Shown here: positions 26,666 to 40,255 of the stretch, piece after piece | Numbering within the stretch: position 1 is the first letter of the stretch | Layout: the number at the start of each line of letters is the position of its first letter | DNA from: Saturnia japonica | Lineage: Eukaryota; Arthropoda; Insecta; Lepidoptera; Saturniidae | DNA: 64,000 nt | Reading direction: 5' to 3' | Assembly (NCBI GenBank): GCA_033032175.1 | Contig: CM065304.1 | Coordinates: 13,268,001-13,332,000, forward strand | Notes under the pieces: generated by a model | What the model was told of the DNA's origin: nothing | The model's database searches: none | Seen by the model: the letters and a program-made list of their open reading frames with translations, nothing else | Translations under genes and position numbers: made by a program

Positions 26666-28599
26666 AAAGAAAATACCATCTTGTGGTAAAAATAATTTTA
26701 TTTACCAGTAATCGCTTTGATGTTCAACGACGAAATCTCACTTGGTATTGATCTTATGCTGACAGTTACGAGTGGTATGAAAATGTATACTACAGTACAT
26801 GATGATTCACTGTGGCCGCGTGACCTTCTTCTTTAGTCGTTAAAAATTCTATTACAAGTATCATGGTTGTTACCATAATAATTGAACTTTGTAGGAAATC
26901 GCTTGCTAAGAATATATCGCTGTTTCGACAGATGCACGTAAGAGCCAACCTTTTTTCTAAAGTTATAGTGTGACTCTATCGCCGATTATATCATCAATAT
27001 TTAAGATTGTAGTCAAATGATTACTAATAGCTCAATAAAAAAAGTTCTGGCGCATTGGATTAAATATCCAACAAAAGAAGTCCCCAATTATTATTCATCC
27101 AAAACAAGTCTTATTACACAAAAAATGCTATTTTGGTATAGATATAGTTAGGGCTAACTTGTTATATATCTGAAAGAAGTAATAAAATAAATTAAACGTC
27201 GTATTTTCTTAAGCAAGATTATAAATATTATTAGTTGCAATTTTATGATTAAAAGAAAAACTAACTTGGGAATTATAAGGGTAGAATAGATGTACTTATA
27301 TATTTTATGTGCCTAACGGATTTATTTTATTGCTATTAGTACTGTCTTTCAATATGTATGGTGTTGCATATAGGTATTTTACCTTTATGTTAAGTTTGAA
27401 ATAAGTTACGAAAGAAGTGAGTGAGTAGACTTTAAGTACCACTTGTTCAAGTTGACGCTTTTTATGTCTTACGGTCGCTAGTAACATTAAAGACACATAT
27501 ATGCACATCTACCTTTATATATATAAAATTGAATGTATATTTTGTTTGTTCCTTGTGCATTCCTAAACCAATCATCCAATTGCCTTGAAATTGGTAAGTT
27601 GTGCGTACACCCACAAACATATCATTTACAAAAATTCTTTTAGTAGAATCAGTAATAACAGATGGCGCGCGAATCGATTCCTTTTGCTGCTCATATATGC
27701 ACCGTGTAATTGTATTTCTTTTAACTAGGTTATATTAACAACTTTCCTTGCATAAAATTTTTACTTTCGAAGACATTTTTCTGAAAAGTTACTAAACATG
27801 GAATGTCAGCATTCTCTAGTGCAACCTTTTAGGGCTTGCACCGAAACACATGTCTTTATTTGTGACTATGAGCCATAATAACAAGCTGTATACCTTCAGT
27901 TTGAAAAATAACAAAAGGAGAATGTCCATTCATGGTATCAAATTTTCTCGTGCCTGTTAGTAATTTATCATTTTTGTTTTTTACTATTTGACTCCGGAAT
28001 TTAGTTTTCTAGATGGGAATATTATTTAAGGTCAAAAAAGTAATGTAATTGTTTCTTTGCAATAAACATTTCCATTCACTTATACATAGTCATAATTAAT
28101 AAATACTTTTCTTTGTACATTTTACCAAGATCATATTTAATAATAATTAAATAATTAAAAATATATTTTTCACAAAAAACATATAATATTAATAGTACTT
28201 AGCCAACTTAATATTTAAATATAAATTACAATATGATTAAAAGTAATATTAATAAATAATTTATGCTGGGTGCATTCCTTTCTCAGATAATTCTATAAAA
28301 GTATGTTTATTATATGGTTATTTTACGACACTCCACAGAAGTAAAATATTCCACAGACAGTACAGCTTCGTAGTTGTAGTAGCTAGGTGTGCAAAAATCG
28401 TAAAGATGTCGATGTTTCGGGTAATCGATTTTTTCTTATATATGTCCTAAAACGACCAAAGAAACATGTAACATCTAAGATAGTTGCTGCCTACCGAATG
28501 CTCCAAAACCACGATAATGTAATTTAAATCGTATTGAAGGTGGCAAGTCAGCTGCAGCAGCAAAATTAGACCATGAAATGGTTATCACTGAAGGATGTT

Positions 28600-28860
28600 T
28601 ATAGTCGAGGTGATGACCGTTGAGATGACGTAGTCGAGATCGTGATAGTCAAGATGTTGAATGTCGATATGGATACAGTCGAGATAGCAACCGTTAAAAT
28701 GGTGACCGTCGAAATGAGATGGTGATATTTGAAATGGTAATAGTCAATATCGTGATAGTCGAGATGGTGACCGTTAAGTTGGTTACAATCTAGATGTTGA
28801 CTATCGATATTTCAGTCGAAGTAGTAACTGTCAAAATGGTAACCGTCAAAATCCATTTGT
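28600..28860. repeat. Degenerate minisatellite
   Basis: About 15-16 imperfect units of 15-18 bp around a GTCGAGATGGTGACC-like core (for example at 28739-28770 and 28688-28712). Confidence 0.85.
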
Positions 28861-29156
28861 TGGTGGATTTGGTGTGTAGAACGCTTAAGATATATATTAT
28901 TATGTATGTAGAAATATTTTTCAAGGAAGAAGCTACTATCTACGACTTTGTCCCACTTGCGTTCGTATCAATATGCATACAAACGCATACAATATGCTAA
29001 TACGCGATGATGAAGTACAGAAGAGTGAAGACGCGATCAAAAAAATCCCGCGTTGTCAGCTCGTTTAAAAAATTTCGTATACAAAGGCCTGTAATTGTAA
29101 GCACAACCTTTGAATTAGGTAATGCAATTTCCAAGTACAAACACCATTTCGAATTA

Positions 29157-30426
29157 TAGGTCCTTACATATGAAATTAGCGTTTTGTCGTACTGACCACT
29201 TTGATCTGAAATATCTTCTCTTTGGTTAAGAATTCCAAATTCAAATTTATAAATTAATTTAGCTGGTACATTTGAGTTTTGAAAACAGTCATTCATTTGT
29301 TTTTTCCTCATTATTTTTTTCTTTGGCGTCGCTTAATACCGCACAATAAAAAACATGAAATATCGGTATATTTACGAGTACGAGTTCTACCGTGCTGCAG
29401 AAACAGCTCGAAGGATTACTGATGTGTACGGCGCTGATGTCGCAAAAGAAAGCACGGTACGTTTTTGGTTTCAATGTTTTCGTTCTGGAAATTTCGACCT
29501 TCAGAACCAACCCCGTGGACGGCCGGTGACCAAAGTGGAAAATAAATAATTAAAGGCTATTGTGGAAGCGGATCCATCACAAAGCACTTCAGAGATTGCT
29601 GCAGGCTTCGGGGTAAGTGATAAAACTATTTTAGTCCACGTGAAGCAAATCGGGAAAGTAGAAAAACTTGAACGATGGGTACCTCATGAATTGAGTGAAT
29701 CGAACTTGCAAACACGTGTCGACTGCTGTGTTACTATGCTTAACCGACACAATAATGAAGGGATTTTAAATCGAATCACTACTTATGATAAAAAGTGGAT
29801 ACTGTACGATAATCGAAAGTGCTCGACGCAATGGCTGAACCCTAGAGACCCAGCCAAATCTTGCCCTAAACGAAAATTGACTAAGAAAAAGTTATGGTGG
29901 ACTATCGCCGGTGTCGTTCACTACAGCTTTCTAAAATCTGGCCAAACGATTACGGTAGATATCTGTTGTCAGCAACTGCAAACCATGAAGGAAGAACTAG
30001 CCGCAAAAAAACCGAGATTGGTGTCAATAGCTCTAGGCCACTGCTGCTTCACGACAACGCAAGACCACACACTGCACAACAAACAACCACTAAGTTAGAT
30101 GAGTTACAATTGGAATGTCTGTGACATCTACCGTACTTCCTAGACCTTGCTCCAATAGATTACCACTTTTTTTCTGGAATTTGGACAACTTCTTACAAGA
30201 AAAAAATTCAACTCCGATGCGGCAGTCCAAACCGCCTTTGAGGAGTTTATTGATTCTCGCCCCCATAGTTTTTTTAGTAAAGGGATCAATGTACTACCTA
30301 TGAGATGGCAAAAGTGCATAGATAACAACGGTGCATACTTTGATTAATTAAATATATTTTACAAAAAAAAAAAGTTGACTTTATATTCCTCCTACAAAAC
30401 GCCAATTTTATATGTAAGGACCTAAT
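29157..30426 (+). mobile_element. Mariner (Tc1/mariner) element, about 1.27 kb, nearly full length
   Basis: Terminal inverted repeats face each other at 29158-29187 and 30395-30425, sharing AGGTCCTTACATAT, AAATT and GCGTTTTGT. The ends sit at TA dinucleotides, as expected for TA target duplication. The length is the usual 1.3 kb of mariners. It contains a disrupted transposase gene. A fragment of a related copy lies at 49824-49912 (minus). Confidence 0.92.
29355..30347 (+). pseudogene. Mariner transposase, disabled
   Basis: The first part (29355-29549) starts MKYRYIYEYEF and has the HTH-like RAAETARRITDVYG, then hits a stop after KVEN. The same frame reopens at about 29553, with homology through VSDKTILVH, WVPHELS and the catalytic Asp region TYDKKW, where the usual Glu after Asp is Lys. 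A frameshift near 30025 moves the HDNARPHTA motif (second Asp) into another frame. A TGA then replaces the expected Arg codon after LQLECL. The final D,D34D aspartate (LAPIDYHFF, about 30148) and the C-terminal NNGAYFD (stop 30345-30347) are still readable. At least two premature stops and one or two frameshifts make it non-functional. Confidence 0.9.
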
Positions 30427-30429
30427 ATT

Positions 30430-32745
30430 AAACCTACACAATGAAACTTAATACTAGTTTTCTTTTTTTCTTTTTAAATCGATAACCATTTTAGTTAAAC
30501 TAAGTATCGACGTATCTTTGGTTTTAGGTTATGTTACATTTTATAGAATATTTTCGCAACCTGGTAACTATTTGTCTTGAAAAGTATCATTTTTAGGTAT
30601 TAATATAGTAAATCTTGAATTTTATAAGCAAAATTCATTTGGCCACTAATATGTGACGGGATTACATATATCCATGGGCTTTCTCCAAATCAGTTGTATT
30701 AATTCGTATTCTTTTTAGCAAACACTTTTATTAGATAGCTATATCATGGGGGTGCATAAAAAATAACTGGTCCGCCACCTTTGGGAGCTCTCCATATTGG
30801 ATGTAGAATAACACCACTTAACTAACTATGCATGGTCATCCAAACTAAACGTGCATGCAAAATTCTGCTCAATCGGTTAGGGATAAGTGTTACAACACTT
30901 AAAATTAAAAAAAAATTCTGTTGCAGGATTTGACCCATACTAACAAAGTAAGTTAAATAAAGCTTGTAAAAAGGAATCTAATATCCTGATTTGATATTTA
31001 TGTATTCAGCAGTATTGACTACAGTGAGGGGGAGTTCTTCTTTGTTTAATATTTTATACATCTACAGGTCAACAAATGGCGGACCGCGGTTCGACTGCCA
31101 ACCTATTGTGTACGGGGCCTTCTAAGCCAAAATTATATGCGGAGCTACTAGGTGCTTTCTTATAGACTAATATTATAAAGAGGTAAAGTTTATGGATAAA
31201 TAATATTTGTAGGAGATAATGTATGGAACTACTAATTCAATTCTAAAAATTATTTAAGCAATAGAAAGTTATGTTATTCTTGAATGTTATAGGCTATACC
31301 TATTTTAATGTTATTCAATTTCATGTTGTAAATATCGCGAACGAAGTTGCGGGTGGTTGCTAGTATCAGATATTTTTAAATATATGAATGACCTGAACCT
31401 TCAAGAATAAAAGGAAAGCTCATATGGGAACTTCTGTCGAAGTGTTCTGATGGATGGATGCTTTATACCGGACAGCGCCAATCATTAAAATTTTAAATTG
31501 AATAGCAAACGATTTATATATTTTTAAAACAAACCCTTTATAAAACCTAGAAATAGAGGAGTATAAAATTAATAAATATACATTTTTAAATCAATAGAAG
31601 ATAATTATTAAAAGCGTTAAGTGCTTTCAGGAGTATTATTATAGAAATGTATTGTTTTATTTAAAACAATTAAAAATAGTAGTACCTACTGAACACCGCC
31701 ACGCTTTTAGTTCATCTATATAAATAAATCTGTAGTTATGTATATATATATCGTTTTTCAAATTTCCCGGTAGACATCTTTTTATAAAGCATACAGATCA
31801 CGAATATGACAATTTTTTAAATATTACCTTTCTGTTTGTGTCTGAAATTAACTCAAAAATGGTTTAATCGATGTTTATGAAATTCTGTACACGGGAACTG
31901 ATAGTAATTAACTGCATAATAACATAATATAACTTTACTTCTTAATAATAATGGTACATATTGTGGTATAGATATTTAGTAATAATTCTTTTGTTGTTAC
32001 CAACCTACAAATTTATTATGGGATAACTTAGATGTTTATAATAAGTATGTCGAATTTGTAATGAAGTTAATGGCAATTGGCAGTGAAAGTTCTTAATACC
32101 AACTTATTTGTTTCATACAGGATATGGGTTAATGCAATGTATATTATAGTATAAAATTTAATAAAATATATAAGCGTTTTAACTGCAGCCAAATCGCATT
32201 ATTGCTAGTAAGCAAACAGGAAATTTCTGTGCTGTTGTACCGTATAATAAACAAGGGGACCTTTCATTCATCGTTACGTATTTTTACGTAACGACTGGAC
32301 GTAAACGGGTTATCGGATCATCGGTGTGTCATAATTATAAAGAACTCAATTCCATAGTATTAAAACTTATCACCGCTTCGCTTCCTTATTCCACTAGTCA
32401 CTAGGGAAAACAACGTCACTGGAAATAACTTTTACATATATTCAGAAATGTAAACCTCATAGATTACATCTGTGACTAACGTAGTTAGAGCTTAATGTTA
32501 TACATTTAAAAAAAAAATCAGTTTATAACATTTCTATGAATAAAAACAAACAACCAAATGGTTTGTATAAGAGTATAATATTATCTTGATCATGATTCTA
32601 TTAACAAACAGTGTAGGTTTATAGTATATTGTAATGCGTAGTTACATTTGTGTTTATATCATATATTTTATTTTATTAAATAATTAGTCAGATTTTTAAT
32701 TTATTAATAAATTTTATTCTAGCAGGAGTAGGGGTTGTGAGCATT
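30430..32745. other. Intergenic AT-rich DNA
   Basis: Nothing recognisable except the family I fragment at 31715-31925. Confidence 0.5.
31715..31925 (-). repeat. Dispersed repeat (family I), 3' fragment
   Basis: The reverse complement has GTACAGAATTTCAT, CGATTAAACCATTTTTGAG and TTAATTTCAGACACAAACAG, as in the other copies. Confidence 0.55.
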
Positions 32746-32753
32746 CACTGTCA

Positions 32754-32760
32754 TATAAAA
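32754..32760 (+). promoter_or_regulatory. TATA box of the glycine/histidine-rich protein gene
   Basis: TATAAAA lies 118 nt before the start codon. Transcription would start at about 32785, giving a 5' UTR of about 95 nt. A strong TATA box is common in insect genes for cuticle and other secreted structural proteins. Confidence 0.7.
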
Positions 32761-32877
32761 GGCTAACGCGGGTCTTGAGCGTCGTAAGAGTAGTTTTGTT
32801 CGTTCGATCGTTCAGCAATAGCCAGAAGTTGGTGCAAAGGGGGTCGCGAGCTTACGAACACATACTTCTTACACGTT

Positions 32878-35223
32878 ATGGCTTCCTGTTTAGCCGTAAG
32901 TAAAATTTGTATTATTACGTGAGATTGCGAAGTAGTTTCCTTTTACGTGGGTAAACTTTACCTATCGGATAATGCAAATCAATGGATTTTTATGATAAGG
33001 AACATTATTATTACCCGATCGTAATGTGTTTTTATTAGTAATTTTATCTTTCAAACACAACATTATCGAATATCAAATAATATTAGTGATCAGTAAATGA
33101 TTATTCTATTTTTATATAAATTATTCAATTTTTATGAGTCTTATTTTTATGATCATTAACTAACTTGCTACTTCCTTACGAGCTACCTATAGAGGGAACT
33201 TCGATGATTCACTGCTATTCATGAATATTAAATCTAACAATTAAATTCACAATATTGTTCTTTTGAACAATGAAAATATATAATCTCGTAATCATAAGGT
33301 CACCAGTGCGGTCGTAGAGAGTTGTTTTATTTAATTTAGCTGCAGTCTTGTTATATAACAGAAATGTTATCTAAATTATGAATGCATGCGTCTACTGAAG
33401 AGCATACGGAACAAGAGATTCTATCTAACTAGTACAAACGGTACAACCGCTTTCAATATTACGTATTAGTTATATATACGCTAGGATGTTCCTCGGCGGT
33501 TATTCATTAGATAATTCTAAAACTTAATTACCGTTATTATTTCAGCTGAGCTGCTTTCTACTGGCTTACATTGGTGTCTGCTTCGCGACTTTTGGAACAG
33601 AACAGTTAGTATTAATGTTCCGATGTCTCATTTTCTCATCACCTGTAGATGTTTTTATTTATCTAACTAACAATCAGTTACGCTCCATGGCAGCCACAAA
33701 AACTATAGAGGATGCAGCAATTTGTTCAAGATTTCTATGAAAGATTCTCACGCAGCTCTTTATTGTGGTAAATGGTGAAAATCAAACGATTATGTTATAA
33801 AGTATATATTATTCACCCAACCTAACCTAACTAGTTGGCTCTGCGATGTTTTGTTGCACTTTTATTTTGTTCTTATTTTTGTGTATACCCGTTTACTTGA
33901 AGCGAACATTGAATAAAATTATATAAATTACTATTACGTATATAAATAGAGTTATCCATGTATATTTATTGCAGTGTCCATATTCGGGTCCACATACCAG
34001 AGGAACATCATTCCTCGAAAGAAGTTGTAGTTCACGAACATCACGAAAGTCATGGTCACGGAGGAGGATTGGCCGAACATTTACACGGTGGATTTGCGGA
34101 CCACCTTAAAGGAGGATACGGCGGTGGTCTCGGTGGAATTGGCGGTGGATACAGCGGGGGTCATGGCGGAGGAGTTGGTGGATTCGGAAGTCATGATTTT
34201 GGTGGCCACAGTACTCTGGACATAGGGGGTGGTCATGGAGGACTTGATTTAGGTGGACACGGCCATGACCTTGGAGTAGGAGGGCATGGAGGGAACGACA
34301 TTGGAGGTGGGGGTCATGGTGGACCCGAGTTCGGTGCAGGCAGCCATGGTGGATTTGATTTAGGAGGACATGGTGGACATGACCTTGGAGGTGGTGGTTA
34401 TAGTTTTGGCGGACATGGAGGTAGCATCAGCGATGGACTCAGCGGTGGACACAGCAGTGGATTTGATATTAGTCATGATGGCGGATTCGGTGGTGGTCAT
34501 GGCGGAGATTACAACGGAGGTCATAGTGCCGGATTTGGAGCAAGTCACGGCGTTAGTTTTGGTGACGGCCATGATGGTAGTCTCAGTGGATTTGGCGGTA
34601 CCCATAATAGCGGTCATGGAGGTGGATTTGGAGCAAGCTTTGGAGGCGGACATGGTGACATCTTAAGTGGCGGTCATGGAGGTGTTCACGACAGTGGATT
34701 TGGAGGCGGCCACGGTTCTAGTTTTAGTAGAGGTCACGGCAACAGTTTCGGTGGAGGCCATAACTATGGAGGCGGTGGTATCTCTTCTGGTCATGATAGT
34801 TACAGCAGTGGTGGCGGTGAATATTCTGCCCACGATAGCTACAGTATACACAATCATGATAGTCATGGAGGAGGCCTTGGAAGCTATGGTGACGATGGTG
34901 GTTTGAGTGGAGTCGATAGCTACAGTTTAGGTGGGCATGGTGAAAATGGTGGAAGCTACGATAGCTATTCTAATTTGGGAAGTTATGATTCTGCCGGAGG
35001 TTATGAACATGGTCACGGAGGCGACAGTTATAGCTCAGGTGTAAGTCTTGGTGACCACGGAGGAGGTTTCGGAGGCCACGGAGGTGATACTTACACGATA
35101 GTGAGCAGTCATGATTCCAGTGGTGGACACGGTGGTCATGGTGGATTTGGAAGTGGTGGTGATAGCTACACTAACGCGATAGGAGCTGGCCATGGAGGTG
35201 GTCCATACCACAAGAGAAAATAA
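32878..35223 (+). CDS. Secreted glycine/histidine-rich repeat protein, 441 aa, 3 exons
   Basis: Exons are 32878-32895, 33546-33604 and 33975-35223, joined in frame with GTAAGT/CAG, GTTAGT/CAG sites. The first two encode MASCLALSCFLLAYIGVCFA, a clear signal peptide. The mature start TFGTEHVHIRVHIPEEHH is followed by a His/Glu stretch (VVVHEHHESHGHGG). Residues from about 55 to the end are low complexity: GGHGG, GGGHGG and SGFGGGH repeats, then DSYS-rich units after about residue 290. The product ends YHKRK. About 40% Gly with abundant His and Ser is typical of structural or metal-binding extracellular proteins, such as cuticle, eggshell or silk-associated ones. The exact role is unknown. The two-exon split of the signal peptide is usual for such genes. 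Overlapping ORFs in other frames are by-products of the codon repeats. Confidence 0.88.
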
Positions 35224-36784
35224 AAAACATTAAGTTAAGAAGCCAACTAAGTCATATTAAACTTTTCGATCAAAAATAGATCGAGATATTCAACTTTAAG
35301 TACAAGATAAATTTGTATTGTAAATAGTTCATAGATTAAGTTATTAATTGTTGTTGTTTATAAATAATTATTTATAATATTAAATATGGTTTTTTTTATT
35401 TATCTATCAACTAAAAATTATTAATATATTAATAACATAATTGATTAAAGAAAGTGAAGGCCAAATGGTTAAAACCAGTGAAATATCGATACGTTGGCCG
35501 CAGGATCGAGTCTCGGATTGTATCATCATATTAATTGGGATTCGAGTGAAGAATTTTATTAATAGCTATCAACTAATGATATATGAAAACAGTGAAAACC
35601 CTGAGCACTTGAGAAACTCCAACTGAACAATAATAATAAGAGATGTATATTTCAAGTATTTAACGTAGTAATTATGTTAAAATACACTCAAGTGTAGTAA
35701 GCCTTTCTTCGTGGTATTAGTTTTTAATAGACTATTGTTAATTTTTTACTGGAGATTAATAATACATAAAAAGAACTAAAAGTATAAATTCTATTTTCAT
35801 GTTACTCAAAAGTTTTGTAAGTGAATACTTACTGCTTTAAATAGTATATGACGTATATATAGATATCTCAGTCGGTATAATAACAATTCACTGATATGAC
35901 GTCAAATTAAATATAAGTGTACTTTGTTTGTTTGTTTGTTGTTTGTGTTTGTAATTATGAAAATTCTTTGCCACGAAGTAGCAATATTTGTCAAATATAA
36001 GTATAATGTTTTATAGTAATACAATGTATTTTATCTCAAGTCAGCCAGAACTCATTGCATATAACTACAATATACTATATTGGAAAGAAACCCGGAATAA
36101 ACATAACTGTCTAACTTAGCGGAATCACCATGGATTAATCAATTTAAAATAAGTGACGGGTTAAAGTAGTCTATGAAATAAAAGTTTACATCTTAACTAT
36201 GTTAACTAATGGTTAACATCTTGACTTGTACATAGGTTACATAAGACGACATTCATGATTCAACATAATACGTTGCCCTTCACTCACAAATCGCGTCTAC
36301 AGTGACTATATAATTTCAAATCCCACGAATAATCCACCCTTGATTTTATGGCTAACTGATAATTCTATAATGTTTGTACTCCTACATCACAAATAATATA
36401 TACCTACTGTATATAAGTTAGCTTTAAATCTATACTACAACTAACCGTGCGCACCGCTGCGCTCTCGTAAACTAAAGAACGCCGTCGATCGGGCACACGG
36501 GTAAATCATGCTACCCCCTCTTCCGGTTATTTTAATGACGAAAATGCTTATTGTGGGTGATCCTTATAAGATACACATAATATGCTGTTGCTGACTTTTC
36601 TGTAGATATTTTTAATATCTACAGTTATATAGTAGATACATTAATTTGATATATTATATCTTATGGTTTATTCAGCGTAAGCCATTTAAGCGCCCGAATT
36701 GATCTACCATGACCAGTTATTTTTTATTTGTGCGGAACCCTAATTATTTTTCTAAAATAAAAGTAGCCTAAGTTGCTCCCTGTA
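35224..36784. other. 3' flank of the glycine-rich gene and intergenic DNA
   Basis: The probable polyadenylation region is at about 35310-35400 (ATTAAA-like signals only, followed by a T-run). A CRE-like TGACGTCA lies at 35897-35904 and a TTTG microsatellite at about 35925-35953. No gene seen. Confidence 0.5.
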
Positions 36785-36980
36785 AAATCAGCTATCTACC
36801 AGTGAAAGTTCCATAAAAATCGATCCAACCGTTTCGGAGATTACCCGGAACAAACAGACTGACAGACAGAATAAAAAAAGGGTTTTATGTTATAGGTATC
36901 GTATATACTTTCATATAGATTTAGTAAAAAGCTGTTATTTTGAAATTACAAACAGACACTTCAATTTTATTAATTGTTTA
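36785..36980. repeat. Dispersed repeat (family A), copy 2
   Basis: Partner of 62-260, about 85-90% alike by eye. A weaker related piece lies at about 37960-38060 (TCGAGTCAGCGGTTTCGGAG). Confidence 0.75.
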
Positions 36981-38934
36981 GAAGATGTCAAGCAACCTGG
37001 CAAACTGTAGACAAGTATAGAAATGAGAACAACGATAGGATATAGAGGTGCGATGTAGACTGCATGTTGCCCACGCTTTCGCGGCTAAGTGCCTTAAGTG
37101 ATCGCCCCCAAGCCACGGTAAAGTTATAAAAGCTATCAGCAGCTTTAGTTTTAGGGCACCTGGGGCTAACAGTGGAGTCCGAGTAACACAAATGAAACCA
37201 TGGAGCACAGCTAGTTACTAACAAATATAATTATGATCATTGTATATGAATCCGATATAAAAAAAACAACAGAAAAAAAAATTACGCAACGTTACATACT
37301 TTTATGTTACTACACAAACTGTGCCCGTGGTTCCGCATGCACTGATTTCATAGTGATTATTTATTAAGATGAGGATCGTTTTACTTGAAATATACATACA
37401 TGAAGTACCTATAATAACGAGACAATTTGTTATAAGGACTAATTTTTTACACGTGAACGTTTATGTTTAGAACTTAAACATTACTAATTTTTTTTTTGTT
37501 GTAGCATAAAAGTAATCCTCATGGTTTATATAAATGTGAAAGTTAGATTCTAGATCTTTTTATTGATGTTTAACACATTAGGCAGTGGGGTAAGTAATTT
37601 ATCTCGTTTGCCAAATTTGAAAAACATTCGATTAAATTTTTTACTTCATGTCTATCATTACTACATAACCCTTAGAAGAAATGTAGCTTAACTCTTGCCC
37701 AGATCCCAAGATTATCATCCAGTGAAAGGTTAGTGTTAATTTGATTCTTTAATTGTAATTTATTTTACTTTTGTAAAATCTATATTTATAATTACTACTT
37801 ATTCCCTACATGAAGTAGTGTAATATTGGATAAATAATAATTACTATATGGAATTAAAATATTGAAATCCTACAGCCTATGAGAGCTTTGTTTTGTTTTA
37901 CTTAGTGCAGCAAAATCATTATTACCTAGCTCTTTACGTAATGATTTGTAGGCTAGATAAATATCTGAATAGTCTTCAACCTGCCAATGAAAGTTCTATC
38001 AAAATCGAGTCAGCGGTTTCGGAGATAAACCTGGCCAAAAAGAAAGAGAAAACAAAACGCTTATTAAAATTTTTGTAACATACAAATAACCATATAAACT
38101 TATAGAAAAGCCTTTATCTCAAAATAAGAAATGGAAATTTTTAATTTTATTTATTTGTATGTAGATATTGGCTTTAGCTGAAATCTATGAGCTACAGTCA
38201 CTTTTCAAAAAAGGATCATTTTCATAATTTTAATCCTTATGGTATCTCTCTTGTAGCATAAGGCACGGTTTTCTTTGATTAATTTATATGAACAACAACA
38301 ATTAAATTTATATTAATACATAAAACTATGCACAAGAAAGAATGAGGTTCTATTTGGACAACATACACGTTCATAGTTGATATCGATATAAAACAAATTA
38401 TAGTTTAAACAGTGCCTGTTGTACCTTTTATATATGGACGTCAACAGTTTATACTTGCTATGTGACTCTTGTAGTGCTAATGGTAATTGTAAAGCGCTGA
38501 ATAAAAATAATAAATAGATAATTTATGTGTATTACTTCCTTCATCTTAGAATTCATAAAAATGCATGGTAGACTGTGCCAAAAAGTCGACAATGTTTTCT
38601 TGTAAATAAAATAAAACTAACCAATTGAGTTCTATAACTTAATTCAACTTCACTTACAGAATAATTTATTTGTAAATAACGTAGAAAAAAATCACGTAAC
38701 TTTTTATTTTATGGTATTTTATAAATATTATTAGTATTAAAACATAGATCGGTAATTCAATTCTGTACAAAATATTTTCTGAGGTCGCGTCTCTAAAACT
38801 TTTCTACAGCTTCTCCAACTATTACAAGTTTTACCGTTGATTTCTCATTTATTAATTTATTTCTTTAATTATTATTAAAATTTAATTATTTATAAACTCA
38901 AGGTTTTACGAATTTAAGGGTATGGACGAATTTT

Positions 38935-39370
38935 ATAAATAAGAATCGATGTTTGTATGTATGTTGCCTATGGACGCTTGGAGCAATTTTGACGAAATTT
39001 CAGACAATCTTCATAATTACCCAGCGGATGATCTTATAAAATTTGGTAGCAATCGGATCAATCTTCTCTATAGACTCCTACAGTAACGCGTGGCCGAGTT
39101 TGTTACTTTATATAAATGTTATAGGCGTTTATAGAACTTTCAATAGCTGTAAAAAAATATAATTCTATAGACTCAGTGTCAATATATATTTTGTAGAACG
39201 TACCCAGATCTTTATATTATACACATGTATATATATAATAAAATGGATGTTTGTATGTATGTTCTCCAGGGATTCCAAAGTAGCTGAAGCAATGGCAATG
39301 TGATGAAATTTTGAGACAATCTTCATGTTAGCCTATCGGGTGATCCTGTAAAGATTTGTAGCGAACAAAT
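38935..39370 (+). repeat. Dispersed repeat (family K), two copies in tandem
   Basis: Units at 38935-39070 and 39235-39370 share ATGTTTGTATGTATGTT, CAATCTTCAT and a TAAAATTTGGTAGCAA-like end. An inverted relative is at 51455-51640. Confidence 0.7.
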
Positions 39371-39774
39371 AAATAAAAAAAAATTCTGATTCATTGCAAA
39401 GCGTGACTATGTTTGCTAATCAATTATATTTCTTGAATTACAAAATTAAAAGAAACGAAAATCAAAATTCCATTTTATTTCAGTACGAAATCTTAACGTG
39501 CGTTCTCTACTTAAATTGTAGCGCTCTATTTGTTACTACTTTTTTATTTATTTCAGGCAACGTAATTTACCTATGGGACGGCGAAAAAAAAAACCAAAAA
39601 AACCCAAACCGTCTTCTTTAAAGATCAACAATAAACACAAAATACACAAAACTCTTACGAAACTATACATATTACCCCAGAATAATAATAACAAAATTCG
39701 GTTGTGTAATTTTAAAAAAACCTGCATATATATACTAGAACACACAAATACTATAACAAGACAACTTTTAACAA

Positions 39775-40035
39775 AAAAGAAAACCAACTTCAATGATTTT
39801 CAAGAGTTCCCTTGCGTATCTTCGAAGATTCAAGTCCAATGCCAATGAAATTCTAATGGGACTACCCTTAAGGTAACCCCTATCCAACGGAAAAAGAATC
39901 ATTCGAATCGGTTCATTAACAAAGAAATTACGGCATAACATCCATAAAAAAAAACAATCGAATTGAGTAACCTTTCCCGTCTTTGGTTGAAGCTGGTTAA
40001 AAAAAGGGAATCTTCCTTTTTTGTAGTCGGTTAAT
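39775..40035 (-). repeat. Dispersed repeat (family L), minus copy
   Basis: Bounded by AACCAACTTCAA and GTAGTCGGTTAA. The reverse complement shares TAGTCCCAT, AATTTCATTGGC and TCTTCGAAGA with 61985-62195. Confidence 0.7.
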
Positions 40036-40255
40036 AATAAGCGGCTATTTTGGTAGAGTCTCATGCATAATTATTATTTTCGTTCACGTTCTGTAGAACT
40101 AATAATCAACATAAATAAATAAATAATTTATCATCTTAATAAATTAAAATAATCTTATGAATGTAATAATTTCTCCTATCGCCTTTTTCGTGGCTTTCAT
40201 AAACGAAAGTGTAAAACTAAGGACACAAATTACAACAATAACCTTTGAAATTTCT

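Larger units (their letters stand above)
21870..29100. other. Gene-poor, repeat-rich stretch
   Basis: No gene securely identified. It includes the repeat copies listed separately, plus a piece at 23198-23285 (GGGCTATCCATAAATTACGT followed by GTCACA runs) that resembles a repeat widespread in insects. A possible terminal exon at 23563-23644 (minus) is discussed under findings. The rest shows nothing I can interpret. Confidence 0.5.

Noticed and set aside
28600..28860. CRISPR-like array
   Set aside because: Units are short, diverged and without distinct spacers; the window is eukaryotic.
28997..29510. Two minus ORFs around the left end of the mariner element
   Set aside because: They run across the element boundary and over the terminal repeat; shadows of the transposase frame.
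34360..34906. Four long ORFs in other frames and on the minus strand over the glycine-rich exon
   Set aside because: They follow from the repeated Gly/His codons in the real frame; their Met/Thr/Ala/Val-rich products are artefacts.
39573..40064. Lysine- and asparagine-rich ORF on plus and hydrophobic ORFs on minus
   Set aside because: Caused by poly-A-rich text and a dispersed repeat (family L); no splice context or homology.
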